Assembly: GCA_963920705.1 (NCBI GenBank)
Contig: OY987232.1
Span: 9,178,200 to 9,242,199, forward strand
Origin: Odiellus spinosus
Taxonomy: Eukaryota; Arthropoda; Arachnida; Opiliones; Phalangiidae
Direction of reading: 5' to 3'
DNA: 64,000 nucleotides
The first letter of the stretch is position 1. Each line of letters begins with the position of its first letter. Below the pieces are notes generated by a model. That model was not told the origin of the DNA and ran no database searches. It was given only the letters and a program-made list of their open reading frames with translations. A program made the translations under genes and the position numbers. This document shows, piece after piece, positions 28,640 through 41,200 of this stretch.

Positions 28640-28713
28640 GGCCCATTAGCTCAGTTGGTTAGAGCGTCGTGCTAATAACGCGAAGGTCGTGGGTTCGATC
28701 CCCCCATGGGCCA
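28640..28713 (+). tRNA. tRNA-Ile (AAT), consensus copy
   Basis: Identical to the 74-nt consensus; parallels 25933. Confidence 0.9.
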
Positions 28714-28799
28714 TTAATTTTGTCTTGCATCTTTTTCGTGGATTTGATAGTTTCGAAGTTTCTGTGCTTATGACTTCAAGAGAAAAAAGTATGAATGTG

Positions 28800-28873
28800 G
28801 GCCCATTAGCTCAGTTGGTTAGAGCGTCGTGCTAATAACGCGAAGGTCGTGATTTCGATCCCCCCATGGGCCA
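28800..28873 (+). tRNA. tRNA-Ile (AAT), B box altered
   Basis: T arm GATTTCGATCC, third repeat of this variant. Confidence 0.65.
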
Positions 28874-28959
28874 TTAATTTTATCTTGCATCTTTTTCGTG
28901 GATTTGATAGTTTCGAAGTTTCTGTGCTTACGACTTCAAGGGAAAAATGCATGACCGTG

Positions 28960-29033
28960 GGCGCATTAGCTCAGTTGGTTAGAGCGTCGTGCTAATAACG
29001 CGAAGGTCGTGGGTTCGATCCCCCCTTGGGCCA
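28960..29033 (+). tRNA. tRNA-Ile (AAT), acceptor mismatches
   Basis: GGCGCAT/TTGGGCC; parallels 26253. Confidence 0.6.
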
Positions 29034-29119
29034 TTAATTTTATCTTGCATCTTTTTCGTGGATTTGATAGTTTCGAAGTTTCTGTGCTTATGACTTCAAG
29101 GGAAAAAAGTATGAACGTG

Positions 29120-29193
29120 GGCCCATTAGCTCAGTTGGTTAGAGCGTCGTGCTAATAACGCGAAGGTCGTGGGTTCGATCCCCCCATGGGCCA
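29120..29193 (+). tRNA. tRNA-Ile (AAT), consensus copy
   Basis: Identical to the 74-nt consensus; parallels 26413. Confidence 0.9.
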
Positions 29194-29279
29194 TTAATTT
29201 TATCTAGCATATTTTTCGTGGATTTGATAGTTTCGAAGTTTCTGTGCTTATGACTTCAAGGGAAAAAAGTATGAACGTG

Positions 29280-29353
29280 GGCCCATTAGCTCAGTTAGTT
29301 AGAGCGTCGTGCTAATAACGCGAAGGTCGTGGGTTCGATACCCCCATGGCCCA
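29280..29353 (+). tRNA. tRNA-Ile (AAT), variant
   Basis: TTCGATA, AGTTAGTTA, 3' ATGGCCC. Confidence 0.6.
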
Positions 29354-29438
29354 TTAATCTTATCTTGCATCTTTTTCGTGGATTTGATAGTTTAGAAGTT
29401 TCTGTGCTTATGACTTCAAGGGAAAAAGTATGAACGTG

Positions 29439-29512
29439 GGCCCATTAGCTCAGTTGGTTAGAGCGTCGTGCTAATAACGCGAAGGTCGTGGGTTCGATAC
29501 CCCCATGGGCCA
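29439..29512 (+). tRNA. tRNA-Ile (AAT)
   Basis: T-loop TTCGATA with a normal D-loop and a perfect acceptor stem. Confidence 0.8.
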
Positions 29513-29597
29513 TTAATCTTATCTTGCATCTTTTTCGTGGATTTGATAGTTTAGAAGTTTCTGTGCTTATGACTTCAAGGGAAAAAGTATGAACGTG

Positions 29598-29670
29598 GGC
29601 CCATTAGCTCAGTTGGTTAGAGCGTCGTGCTAATAACGCGAAGGTCGTGGGTTCGATCCCCCATGGGCCA
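29598..29670 (+). tRNA. tRNA-Ile (AAT), 73 nt
   Basis: T arm one C short; other arms intact. Confidence 0.7.
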
Positions 29671-29755
29671 TTAATTTTGTCTTGCATCTTTTCCGTGGAT
29701 TTGATAGTTTTGAAGTTTCTGCGCTTATGTCTTCAAGGGAGAAAGTATGAACGTG

Positions 29756-29829
29756 GGCCTATTAGCTCAGTTGGTTAGAGCGTCGTGCTAATAACGCGAA
29801 GGTCGTGGGTTCGATCCCTCCATGGGCTA
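29756..29829 (+). tRNA. tRNA-Ile (AAT), last before satellite
   Basis: GGCCTAT/ATGGGCT acceptor with two wobble pairs. The satellite begins about 47 bp downstream, inside the normal spacer, after the first T-run. Confidence 0.75.
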
Positions 29830-29875
29830 TTAGTTTTATCTTGCATCTTTTCGTGGATTTGATATTTTCGAAGTT

Positions 29876-30190
29876 TCAAATCACGGTTTTCAAATCACGA
29901 TTTTCAAATCACGATTTTCAAATCACGTTTTTCAAATAACGTTTTTCAAATCACGTTTTTCAAATCACGGTTTTCAAATCACGATTTTCAAACCACGATT
30001 TTCAAATCACGATTTTCAAATCACGATTTTCAAATCACGATTTTCAAATCACGATTTTCAAATCACGTTTTTCAAATCACGATTTTCAAATCACGATTTT
30101 CAAACCACGTTGTTCAAACCACGTTTTTCAAATCACGATTTTCAAATCACGATTTTCAAATCATGTTTTTTAAATCATATTTTTCAAATC
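29876..30190. repeat. Satellite entry, mixed variants
   Basis: First units after the tRNA array: a mixture of cacgg, cacga, cacgt, aataacg and aaccacg forms, more varied than the interior. Similar mixed leads recur after each attagg marker. Confidence 0.75.
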
Positions 30191-33100
30191 TTGATTTTCA
30201 AATCACGATTTTCAAATCACGATTTTCAAATCACGATTTTCAAATCACGATTTTCAAATCACGATTTTCAAATCACGATTTTCAAATCACGATTTTCAAA
30301 TCACGATTTTCAAATCACGATTTTCAAATCACGATTTTCAAATCACGATTTTCAAATCACGATTTTCAAATCACGATTTTCAAATCACGATTTTCAAATC
30401 ACGATTTTCAAATCACGATTTTCAAATCACGATTTTCAAATCACGATTTTCAAATCACGATTTTCAAATCACGATTTTCAAATCACGATTTTCAAATCAC
30501 GATTTTCAAATCACGATTTTCAAATCACGATTTTCAAATAACGATTTTCAACTCACGATTTTCAAATCACGATTTTCAAATCACGATTTTCAAATCACGA
30601 TTTTCAAATCACGATTTTCAAATCACGATTTTCAAATCACGATTTTCAAATCACGATTTTCAAATCACGATTTTCAAATCACGATTTTCAAATCACGCTT
30701 TTCAAATCACGATTTTCAAATCACGATTTTCAAATCATGTTTTTCAAATGTTTTTCAAATCATGTTTTTCAAATCCTGTTTTTCAAGTCATTTTTTCAAA
30801 TCATGTTTTTCAAATCATGTTTCTCAAATCATGTTTTTCAAATCTTGTTTGTCACATCGTTTTTCAAATCATGTTTTTCAAATCATGTTTTTCAAATCAT
30901 GTTTTTTAAATCATATTTTTCAAATCATAATTTTCAAATCATGATTTTCAAATCATGATTTTCAAATCATGATTTTCAAATCATGTTTTTTAAAATCATA
31001 TTTTTCAAATCTTGATTTTCAAATCATGATTTTCAAATCATGATTTTCAAATCATAATTTTCAAATCATGATTTTCAAATCATGATTTTCAAATCATATT
31101 TTTCAAATCATGTTTCTCAAATCATATTTTTCAAATTAGGATTTTCAAATCACGATTTTCAAATCACGATTTTCAAATCACGATTTTCAAATCACGTTTT
31201 TCAAATAACGTTTTTCAAATAACGTTTTTCAAATCACGTTTTTCAAATCACGATTTTCAAACCACGATTTTCAAATAACGATTTTCAAATCACGATTTTC
31301 AAATCACGATTTTCAAATCACGATTTTCAAATCACGTTTTTCAAATCACGATTTTCAAATCACGATTTTCAAATCACGTTTTTCAAATCACGATTTTCAA
31401 ACCACGTTTTTCAAACCACGTTTTTCAAATCACGATTTTCAAATCACGATTTTCAAATCACGATTTTCAAATCACGTTTTTCAAATCACGATTTTCAAAC
31501 CACGTTTTTCAAACCACGTTTTTCAAATCACGATTTTCAAATCACGATTTTCAAATCACGTTTTTTAAATCATATTTTTCAAATCTTGATTTTCAAATCA
31601 CGATTTTCAAATCACGATTTTCAAATCACGATTTTCAAATCACGATTTTCAAATCACGATTTTCAAATCACGATTTTCAAATCACGATTTTCAAATCACG
31701 ATTTTCAAATCACGATTTTCAAATCACGATTTTCAAATCACGATTTTCAAATCACGATTTTCAAATCACGATTTTCAAATCACGATTTTCAAATCACGAT
31801 TTTCAGATCACGATTTTCAGATCACGATTTTCAGATTACGATTTTCAGATCACGATTTTCAGATCACGATTTTCAGATCACGATTTTCAGATCACGATTT
31901 TCAGATCACGATTTTCAAATCACGATTTTCAAATCACGATTTTCAAATCACGATTTTCAAATCACGATTTTCAAATCACGATTTTCAAATCACGATTTTC
32001 AAATCACGATTTTCAAATCACGATTTTCAAATCACGATTTTCAAATCACGATTTTCAAATCACGATTTTCAAATCACGATTTTCAAATCACGATTTTCAA
32101 ATAACGATTTTCAAATCACGATTTTCAAATCACGATTTTCAAATCACGAATTTCAAATCACGATTTTCAAATCACGATTTTCAAATCACGATTTTCAAAT
32201 CACGATTTTCAAATCACGATTTTCAAATCACGATTTTCAAATCACGATTTTCAAATCACGATTTTCAAATCACGATTTTCAAATCACGATTTTCAAATCA
32301 CGATTTTCAAATCACGCTTTTCAAATCACGATTTTCAAATCACGATTTTCAAATCATGTTTTTCAAATGTTTTTCAAATCATGTTTTTCAAATCCTGTTT
32401 TTCAAGTCATTTTTTCAAATCATGTTTTTCAAATCATGTTTCTCAAATCATGTTTTTCAAATCATGTTTGTCACATCGTTTTTCAAATCATGTTTTTCAA
32501 ATCATGTTTTTCAAATCATGTTTGTCACATCGTTTTTCAAATCATGTTTTTCAAATCATGTTTTTCAAATCATGTTTTTTAAATCATATTTTTCAAATCA
32601 TAATTTTCAAATCATTATTTTCAAATCATGATTTTCAAATCATGTTTTTTAAAATCATATTTTTCAAATCTTGATTTTCAAATCACGATTTTCAAATCAC
32701 GATTTTCAAATCACGATTTTCAAATCACGATTTTCAAATCACGATTTTCAAATCACGATTTTCAAATCACGATTTTCAAATCACGATTTTCAAATCACGA
32801 TTTTCAAATCACGATTTTCAAATCACGCTTTTCAAATCACGATTTTCAAATCACGATTTTCAAATCATGTTTTTCAAATGTTTTTCAAATCATGTTTTTC
32901 AAATCCTGTTTTTCAAGTCATTTTTTCAAATCATGTTTTTCAAATCATGTTTCTCAAATCATGTTTTTCAAATCTTGTTTGTCACATCGTTTTTCAAATC
33001 ATGTTTTTCAAATCATGTTTTTCAAATCATGTTTTTTAAATCATATTTTTCAAATCATAATTTTCAAATCATGATTTTCAAATCATGATTTTCAAATCAT

Positions 33101-36100
33101 GATTTTCAAATCATGTTTTTTAAAATCATATTTTTCAAATCTGGATTTTCAAATCATGATTTTCAAATCATGATTTTCAAATCATGATTTTCAAATCATG
33201 ATTTTCAAATCATGATTTTCAAATCATGATTTTCAAATCATATTTTTCAAATCATGTTTCTCAAATCATGTTTTTCAAATTAGGATTTTCAAATCACGAT
33301 TTTCAAATCACGATTTTCAAATCACGATTTTCAAATCACGTTTTTCAAATAACGTTTTTCAAATCACGTTTTTCAAATCACGGTTTTCAAATCACGATTT
33401 TCAAACCACGATTTTCAAATCACGATTTTCAAATCACGATTTTCAAATCACGATTTTCAAATCACGATTTTCAAATCACGATTTTCAAATCACGTTTTTC
33501 AAATCACGATTTTCAAATCACGATTTTCAAATCACGTTTTTCAAATCACGATTTTCAAACCACGTTTTTCAAACCACGTTTTTCAAATCACGATTTTCAA
33601 ATCACGATTTTCAAATCACGATTTTCAAATCACGTTTTTCAAATCACGATTTTCAAACCACGTTTTTCAAACCACGTTTTTCAAATCACGATTTTCAAAT
33701 CACGATTTTCAAATCATGTTTTTTAAATCATATTTTTCAAATCTTGATTTTCAAATCATGATTTTCAAATCACGATTTTCAAATCACGATTTTCAAATCA
33801 CGATTTTCAAATCACGATTTTCAAATCACGATTTTCAAATCACGATTTTCAAATCACGATTTTCAAATCACGATTTTCAAATCACGATTTTCAGATCACG
33901 ATTTTCAGATCACGATTTTCAGATCACGATTTTCAGATCACGATTTTCAGATCACGATTTTCAGATCACGATTTTCAGATCACGATTTTCAGATCACGAT
34001 TTTCAAATCACGATTTTCAAATCACGATTTTCAAATCACGATTTTCAAATCACGATTTTCAAATCACGATTTTCAAATCACGATTTTCAAATCACGATTT
34101 TCAAATCACGATTTTCAAATCACGATTTTCAAATCACGATTTTCAAATCACGATTTTCAAATCACGATTTTCAAATCACGATTTTCAAATCACGATTTTC
34201 AAATCACGATTTTCAAATCACGATTTTCAAATCACGATTTTCAAATCACGATTTTCAAATCACGATTTTCAAATCACGATTTTCAAATCACGATTTTCAA
34301 ATCACGATTTTCAAATCACGATTTTCAAATCACGCTTTTCAAATCACGATTTTCAAATCACGATTTTCAAATCATGTTTTTCAAATGTTTTTCAAATCAT
34401 GTTTTTCAAATCCTGTTTTTCAAGTCATTTTTTCAAATCATGTTTTTCAAATCATGTTTCTCAAATCATGTTTTTCAAATCATGTTTGTCACATCGTTTT
34501 TCAAATCATGTTTTTCAAATCATGTTTTTCAAATCATGTTTTTTAAATCATATTTTTCAAATCATAATTTTCAAGTCATTATTTTCAAATCCTGTTTTTC
34601 AAGTCATTTTTTCAAATCATGTTTTTCAAATCATGTTTCTCAAATCATGTTTTTCAAATCTTGTTTGTCACATCGTTTTTCAAATCATGTTTTTCAAATC
34701 ATGTTTTTCAAATCATGTTTTTTAAATCATATTTTTCAAATCATAATTTTCAAATCATGATTTTCAAATCATGATTTTCAAATCATGTTTTTTAAAATCA
34801 TATTTTTCAAATCTGGATTTTCAAATCATGATTTTCAAATCATGATTTTCAAATCATGATTTTCAAATCATGATTTTCAAATCATGATTTTCAAATCATG
34901 ATTTTCAAATCATATTTTTCAAATCATGTTTCTCAAATCATGTTTTTCAAATTAGGATTTTCAAATCACGATTTTCAAATCACGATTTTCAAATCACGAT
35001 TTTCAAATCACGTTTTTCAAATAACGTTTTTCAAATCACGTTTTTCAAATCACGGTTTTCAAATCACGATTTTCAAACCACGATTTTCAAATCACGATTT
35101 TCAAATCACGATTTTCAAATCACGATTTTCAAATCACGATTTTCAAATCACGATTTTCAAATCACGTTTTTCAAATCACGATTTTCAAATCACGATTTTC
35201 AAATCACGTTTTTCAAATCACGATTTTCAAACCACGTTTTTCAAACCACGTTTTTCAAATCACGATTTTCAAATCACGATTTTCAAATCACGATTTTCAA
35301 ATCACGTTTTTCAAATCACGATTTTCAAACCACGTTTTTCAAACCACGTTTTTCAAATCACGATTTTCAAATCACGATTTTCAAATCATGTTTTTTAAAT
35401 CATATTTTTCAAATCTTGATTTTCAAATCATGATTTTCAAATCACGATTTTCAAATCACGATTTTCAAATCACGATTTTCAAATCACGATTTTCAAATCA
35501 CGATTTTCAAATCACGATTTTCAAATCACGATTTTCAAATCACGATTTTCAAATCACGATTTTCAGATCACGATTTTCAGATCACGATTTTCAGATCACG
35601 ATTTTCAGATCACGATTTTCAGATCACGATTTTCAGATCACGATTTTCAGATCACGATTTTCAGATCACGATTTTCAAATCACGATTTTCAAATCACGAT
35701 TTTCAAATCACGATTTTCAAATCACGATTTTCAAATCACGATTTTCAAATCACGATTTTCAAATCACGATTTTCAAATCACGATTTTCAAATCACGATTT
35801 TCAAATCACGATTTTCAAATCACGATTTTCAAATCACGATTTTCAAATCACGATTTTCAAATCACGATTTTCAAATCACGATTTTCAAATCACGATTTTC
35901 AAATCACGATTTTCAAATCACGATTTTCAAATCACGATTTTCAAATCACGATTTTCAAATCACGATTTTCAAATCACGATTTTCAAATCACGCTTTTCAA
36001 ATCACGATTTTCAAATCACGATTTTCAAATCATGTTTTTCAAATGTTTTTCAAATCATGTTTTTCAAATCCTGTTTTTCAAGTCATTTTTTCAAATCATG

Positions 36101-37734
36101 TTTTTCAAATCATGTTTCTCAAATCATGTTTTTCAAATCATGTTTGTCACATCGTTTTTCAAATCATGTTTTTCAAATCATGTTTTTCAAATCATGTTTT
36201 TTAAATCATATTTTTCAAATCATAATTTTCAAGTCATTATTTTCAAATCATGATTTTCAAATCATGTTTTTTAAAATCATATTTTTCAAATCTTGATTTT
36301 CAAATCATGATTTTCAAATCATGATTTTCAAATCATGATTTTCAAATCATGATTTTCAAATCATGATTTTCAAATCATGATTTTCAAATCATGATTTTCA
36401 AATCATGATTTTCAAATTATGATTTTTAAATCATGATTTTCAAATCATATTTTTCAAATCATGTTTCTCAAATCATGTTTTTCAAATTAGGATTTTCAAA
36501 TCACGATTTTCAAATCACGATTTTCAAATCACGATTTTCAAATCACGTTTTTCAAATCACGTTTTTCAAATCACGTTTTTCAAATCACGGTTTTCAAATC
36601 ACGATTTTCAATCCACGATTTTCAAATCACGATTTTCAAATCACGATTTTCAAATCACGATTTTCAAATCACGATTTTCAAATCACGATTTTCAAATCAC
36701 GATTTTCAAATCACGATTTTCAAATCACGATTTTCAAATCACGATTTTCAAATCACGCTTTTCAAATCACGATTTTCAAATCACGATTTTCAAATCATGT
36801 TTTTCAAATGTTTTTCAAATCATGTTTTTCAAATCCTGTTTTTCAAGTCATTTTTTCAAATCATGTTTTTCAAATCATGTTTCTCAAATCATGTTTTTCA
36901 AATCATGTTTGTCACATCGTTTTTCAAATCATGTTTTTCAAATCATGTTTCTCAAATCATGTTTTTCAAATCATGTTTCTCAAATCATGTTTTTCAAATC
37001 ATGTTTGTCACATCGTTTTTCAAATCATGTTTTTCAAATCATGTTTTTCAAATCATGTTTTTTAAATCATATTTTTCAAATCATAATTTTCAAATCATGA
37101 TTTTCAAATCATGATTTTCAAATCATGTTTTTTAAAATCATATTTTTCAAATCTTGATTTTCAAATCATGATTTTCAAATCATGATTTTCAAATCATGAT
37201 TTTCAAATCATGATTTTCAAATTATGATTTTTAAATCATGATTTTCAAATCATATTTTTCAAATCATGTTTCTCAAATCATGTTTTTCAAATTAGGATTT
37301 TCAAATCACGATTTTCAAATCACGATTTTCAAATGACGATTTTCAAATCACGTTTTTCAAATCACGTTTTTCAAATCACGTTTTTCAAATCACGGTTTTC
37401 AAATCACGATTTTCAATCCACGATTTTCAAATCCCGATTTTCAAATCACGATTTTCAAATCACGATTTTCAAATCACGATTTTCAAATCACGATTTTCAA
37501 ATCACGATTTTCAAATCACGATTTTCAAATCACGATTTTCAAATCATGTTTCTCAAATCATGTTTTTCAAATCATGTTTGTCACATCGTTTTTCAAATCA
37601 TGTTTTTCAAATCATGTTTTTCAAATCATGTTTTTCAAATCATGTTTTTTAAATCATATTTTTCAAATCATAATTTTCAAATCATGATTTTCAAATCATG
37701 TTTTTTAAAATCATATTTTTCAAATCTTGATTTT
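30191..37734. repeat. Satellite: alternating CG, TGT and TG modules
   Basis: Cycles of a mixed lead, a CG-form block, a T-rich degenerate block with the tttgtcacatcg marker, and a short TG stretch. The attagg unit marks cycle starts near 31136, 33280, 34952, 36487 and 37292. The 1672-bp cycle from 33226 is repeated almost exactly from 34898. Some CG blocks hold a run of eight tcagatcacg units (near 31805, 33890 and 35562). Confidence 0.85.
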
Positions 37735-38220
37735 CAAATCATGATTTTCAAATCATGATTTTCAAATCATGATTTTCAAATCATGATTTTCAAATCATGA
37801 TTTTCAAATCATGATTTTCAAATCATGATTTTCAAATCATGATTTTCAAATCATGATTTTCAAATCATGATTTTCAAATCATGATTTTCAAATCATGATT
37901 TTCAAATCATGATTTTCAAATCATGATTTTCAAATCATGATTTTCAAATCATGATTTTCAAATCATGATTTTCAAATCATGATTTTCAAATCATGATTTT
38001 CAAATCATGATTTTCAAATCATGATTTTCAAATCATGATTTTCAAATCATGATTTTCAAATCATGATTTTCAAATCATGATTTTCAAATCATGATTTTCA
38101 AATCATGATTTTCAAATCATGATTTTCAAATCATGATTTTCAAATCATGATTTTCAAATCATGATTTTCAAATCATGATTTTCAAATCATGATTTTCAAA
38201 TCATGATTTTCAAATCATGA
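37735..38220. repeat. Satellite: homogeneous TG block
   Basis: About 34 near-identical tcatgattttcaaa units, ending in a single 15-bp unit (five T) at about 38217. Confidence 0.9.
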
Positions 38221-41200
38221 TTTTTCAAATCATGTTTCTCAAATCATGTTTTTCAAATCAGGATTTTCAAATCACGATTTTCAAATCACGATTTTCAAAT
38301 CACGTTTTTCAAATAACGTTTTTCAAATCACGTTTTTCAAATCACGTTTTTCAAATCACGGTTTTCAAATCACGATTTTCAAACCACGATTTTCAAACCA
38401 CGATTTTCAAATCACGATTTTCAAATCACGCTTTTCAAATCACGATTTTCAAATCACGATTTTCAAATCACGTTTTTCAAATGTTTTTCAAATCATGTTT
38501 TTCGAATCCTGTTTTTCAAGTCATTTTTTCAAATCATGTTTTTCAAATCATGTTTCTCAAATCATGTTTTTCAAATCATGTTTGTCACATCGTTTTTCAA
38601 ATCATGTTTTTCAAATCATGTTTTTCAAATCATGTTTTTTAAATCATATTTTTCAAATCATAATTTTCAAATCATGATTTTCAAATCATGATTTTCAAAT
38701 CATGATTTTCAAATCATGATTTTCAAATCATGATTTTCAAATCATGTTTTTTAAAATCATATTTTTCAAATCTTCATTTTCAAATCATGATTTTCAAATC
38801 ATGATTTTCAAATCATGATTTTCAAATTATGATTTTTAAATCATGATTTTCAAATCATATTTTTCAAATCATGTTTCTCAAATCATGTTTTTCAAATTAG
38901 GATTTTCAAATCACGATTTTCAAATCACGATTTTCAAATCACGATTTTCAAATGACGATTTTCAAATCACGTTTTTCAAATCACGTTTTTCAAATCACGT
39001 TTTTCAAATCACGGTTTTCAAATCACGATTTTCAATCCACGATTTTCAAATCACGATTTTCAAATCACGATTTTCAAATCACGATTTTCAAATCACGATT
39101 TTCAAATCACGATTTTCAAATCACGATTTTCAAATCACGATTTTCAAATCACGATTTTCAAATCACGATTTTCAAATCACGATTTTCAAATCACGATTTT
39201 CAAATCACGATTTTCAAATCACGATTTTCAAATCACGATTTTCAAATCACGATTTTCAAATCACGATTTTCAAATCACGATTTTCAAATCACGATTTTCA
39301 AATCACGATTTTCAAATCACGATTTTCAAATCACGATTTTCAAATCACGATTTTCAAATCACGCTTTTCAAATCACGATTTTCAAATCACGATTTTCAAA
39401 TCATGTTTTTCAAATGTTTTTCAAATCATGTTTTTCAAATCCTGTTTTTCAAGTCATTTTTTCAAATCATGTTTTTCAAATCATGTTTCTCAAATCATGT
39501 TTTTCAAATCATGTTTGTCACATCGTTTTTCAAATCATGTTTTTCAAATCATGTTTCTCAAATCATGTTTTTCAAATCATGTTTGTCACATCGTTTTTCA
39601 AATCATGTTTTTCAAATCATGTTTTTCAAATCATGTTTTTTAAATCATATTTTTCAAATCATAATTTTCAAATCATGATTTTCAAATCATGATTTTCAAA
39701 TCATGTTCTTTAAAATCATATTTTTCAAATCTTGATTTTCAAATCATGATTTTCAAATCATGATTTTCAAATCATGATTTTCAAATTATGATTTTTAAAT
39801 CATGATTTTCAAATCATATTTTTCAAATCATGTTTCTCAAATCATGTTTTTCAAATTAGGATTTTCAAATCACGATTTTCAAATCACGATTTTCAAATGA
39901 CGATTTTCAAATCACGTTTTTCAAATCACGTTTTTCAAATCACGATTTTCAAATGACGATTTTCAAATCACGTTTTTCAAATCACGTTTTTCAAATCACG
40001 TTTTTCAAATCACGGTTTTCAAATCACGATTTTCAATCCACGATTTTCAAATCACGATTTTCAAATCACGATTTTCAAATCACGATTTTCAAATCACGAT
40101 TTTCAAATCACGATTTTCAAATCACGATTTTCAAATCACGATTTTCAAATCACGATTTTCAAATCACGATTTTCAAATCACGATTTTCAAATCACGATTT
40201 TCAAATCACGATTTTCAAATCACGATTTTCAAATCACGATTTTCAAATCACGATTTTCAAATCACGATTTTCAAATCACGATTTTCAAATCACGATTTTC
40301 AAATCACGATTTTCAAATCACGATTTTCAAATCACGATTTTCAAATCACGATTTTCAAATCATGTTTTTCAAATGTTTTTCAAATCATGTTTTTCAAATC
40401 CTGTTTTTCAAGTCATTTTTTCAAATCATGTTTTTCAAATCATGTTTCTCAAATCATGCTTTTCAAATCATGTTTGTCACATCGTTTTTCAAATCATGTT
40501 TTTCAAATCATGTTTTTCAAATCATGTTTTTCAAATCATGTTTTTTAAATCATATTTTTCAAATCATAATTTTCAAATCATGATTTTCAAATCATGATTT
40601 TCAAATCATGTTTTTTAAAATCATATTTTTCAAATCTTGATTTTCAAATCATGATTTTCAAATCATGATTTTCAAATCATGATTTTCAAATCATGATTTT
40701 CAAATCATGATTTTCAAATCATGATTTTCAAATCATGATTTTCAAATCATGATTTTCAAATCATGATTTTCAAATCATGATTTTCAAATCATGATTTTCA
40801 AATCATGATTTTCAAATCATGATTTTCAAATCATGATTTTCAAATCATGATTTTCAAATCATGATTTTCAAATCATGATTTTCAAATCATGATTTTCAAA
40901 TCATGATTTTCAAATCATGATTTTCAAATCATGATTTTCAAATCATGATTTTCAAATCATGATTTTCAAATCATGATTTTCAAATCACGATTTTCAAATC
41001 ACGATTTTCAAATCACGATTTTCAAATCACGATTTTCAAATCACGATTTTCAAATCACGATTTTCAAATCACGCTTTTCAAATCACGATTTTCAAATCAC
41101 GATTTTCAAATCATGTTTTTCAAATGTTTTTCAAATCATGTTTTTCAAATCCTGTTTTTCAAGTCATTTTTTCAAATCATGTTTTTCAAATCATGTTTCT

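Larger units (their letters stand above)
25486..29878 (+). repeat. tRNA-Ile array 4 (28 units, first truncated)
   Basis: Plus-strand array. Genes 26093-27283 and 27370-28553 are an eight-gene repeat of about 1270 bp with private variants in the same order (GATTTCG, TTGGGCC, consensus, TTCGATA, 73-nt, CCGCC/ATAGGCC, GGGTGTGATCC, GGCCTAT). The array runs into satellite at gaagtttcaaatcacgg. Confidence 0.9.
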
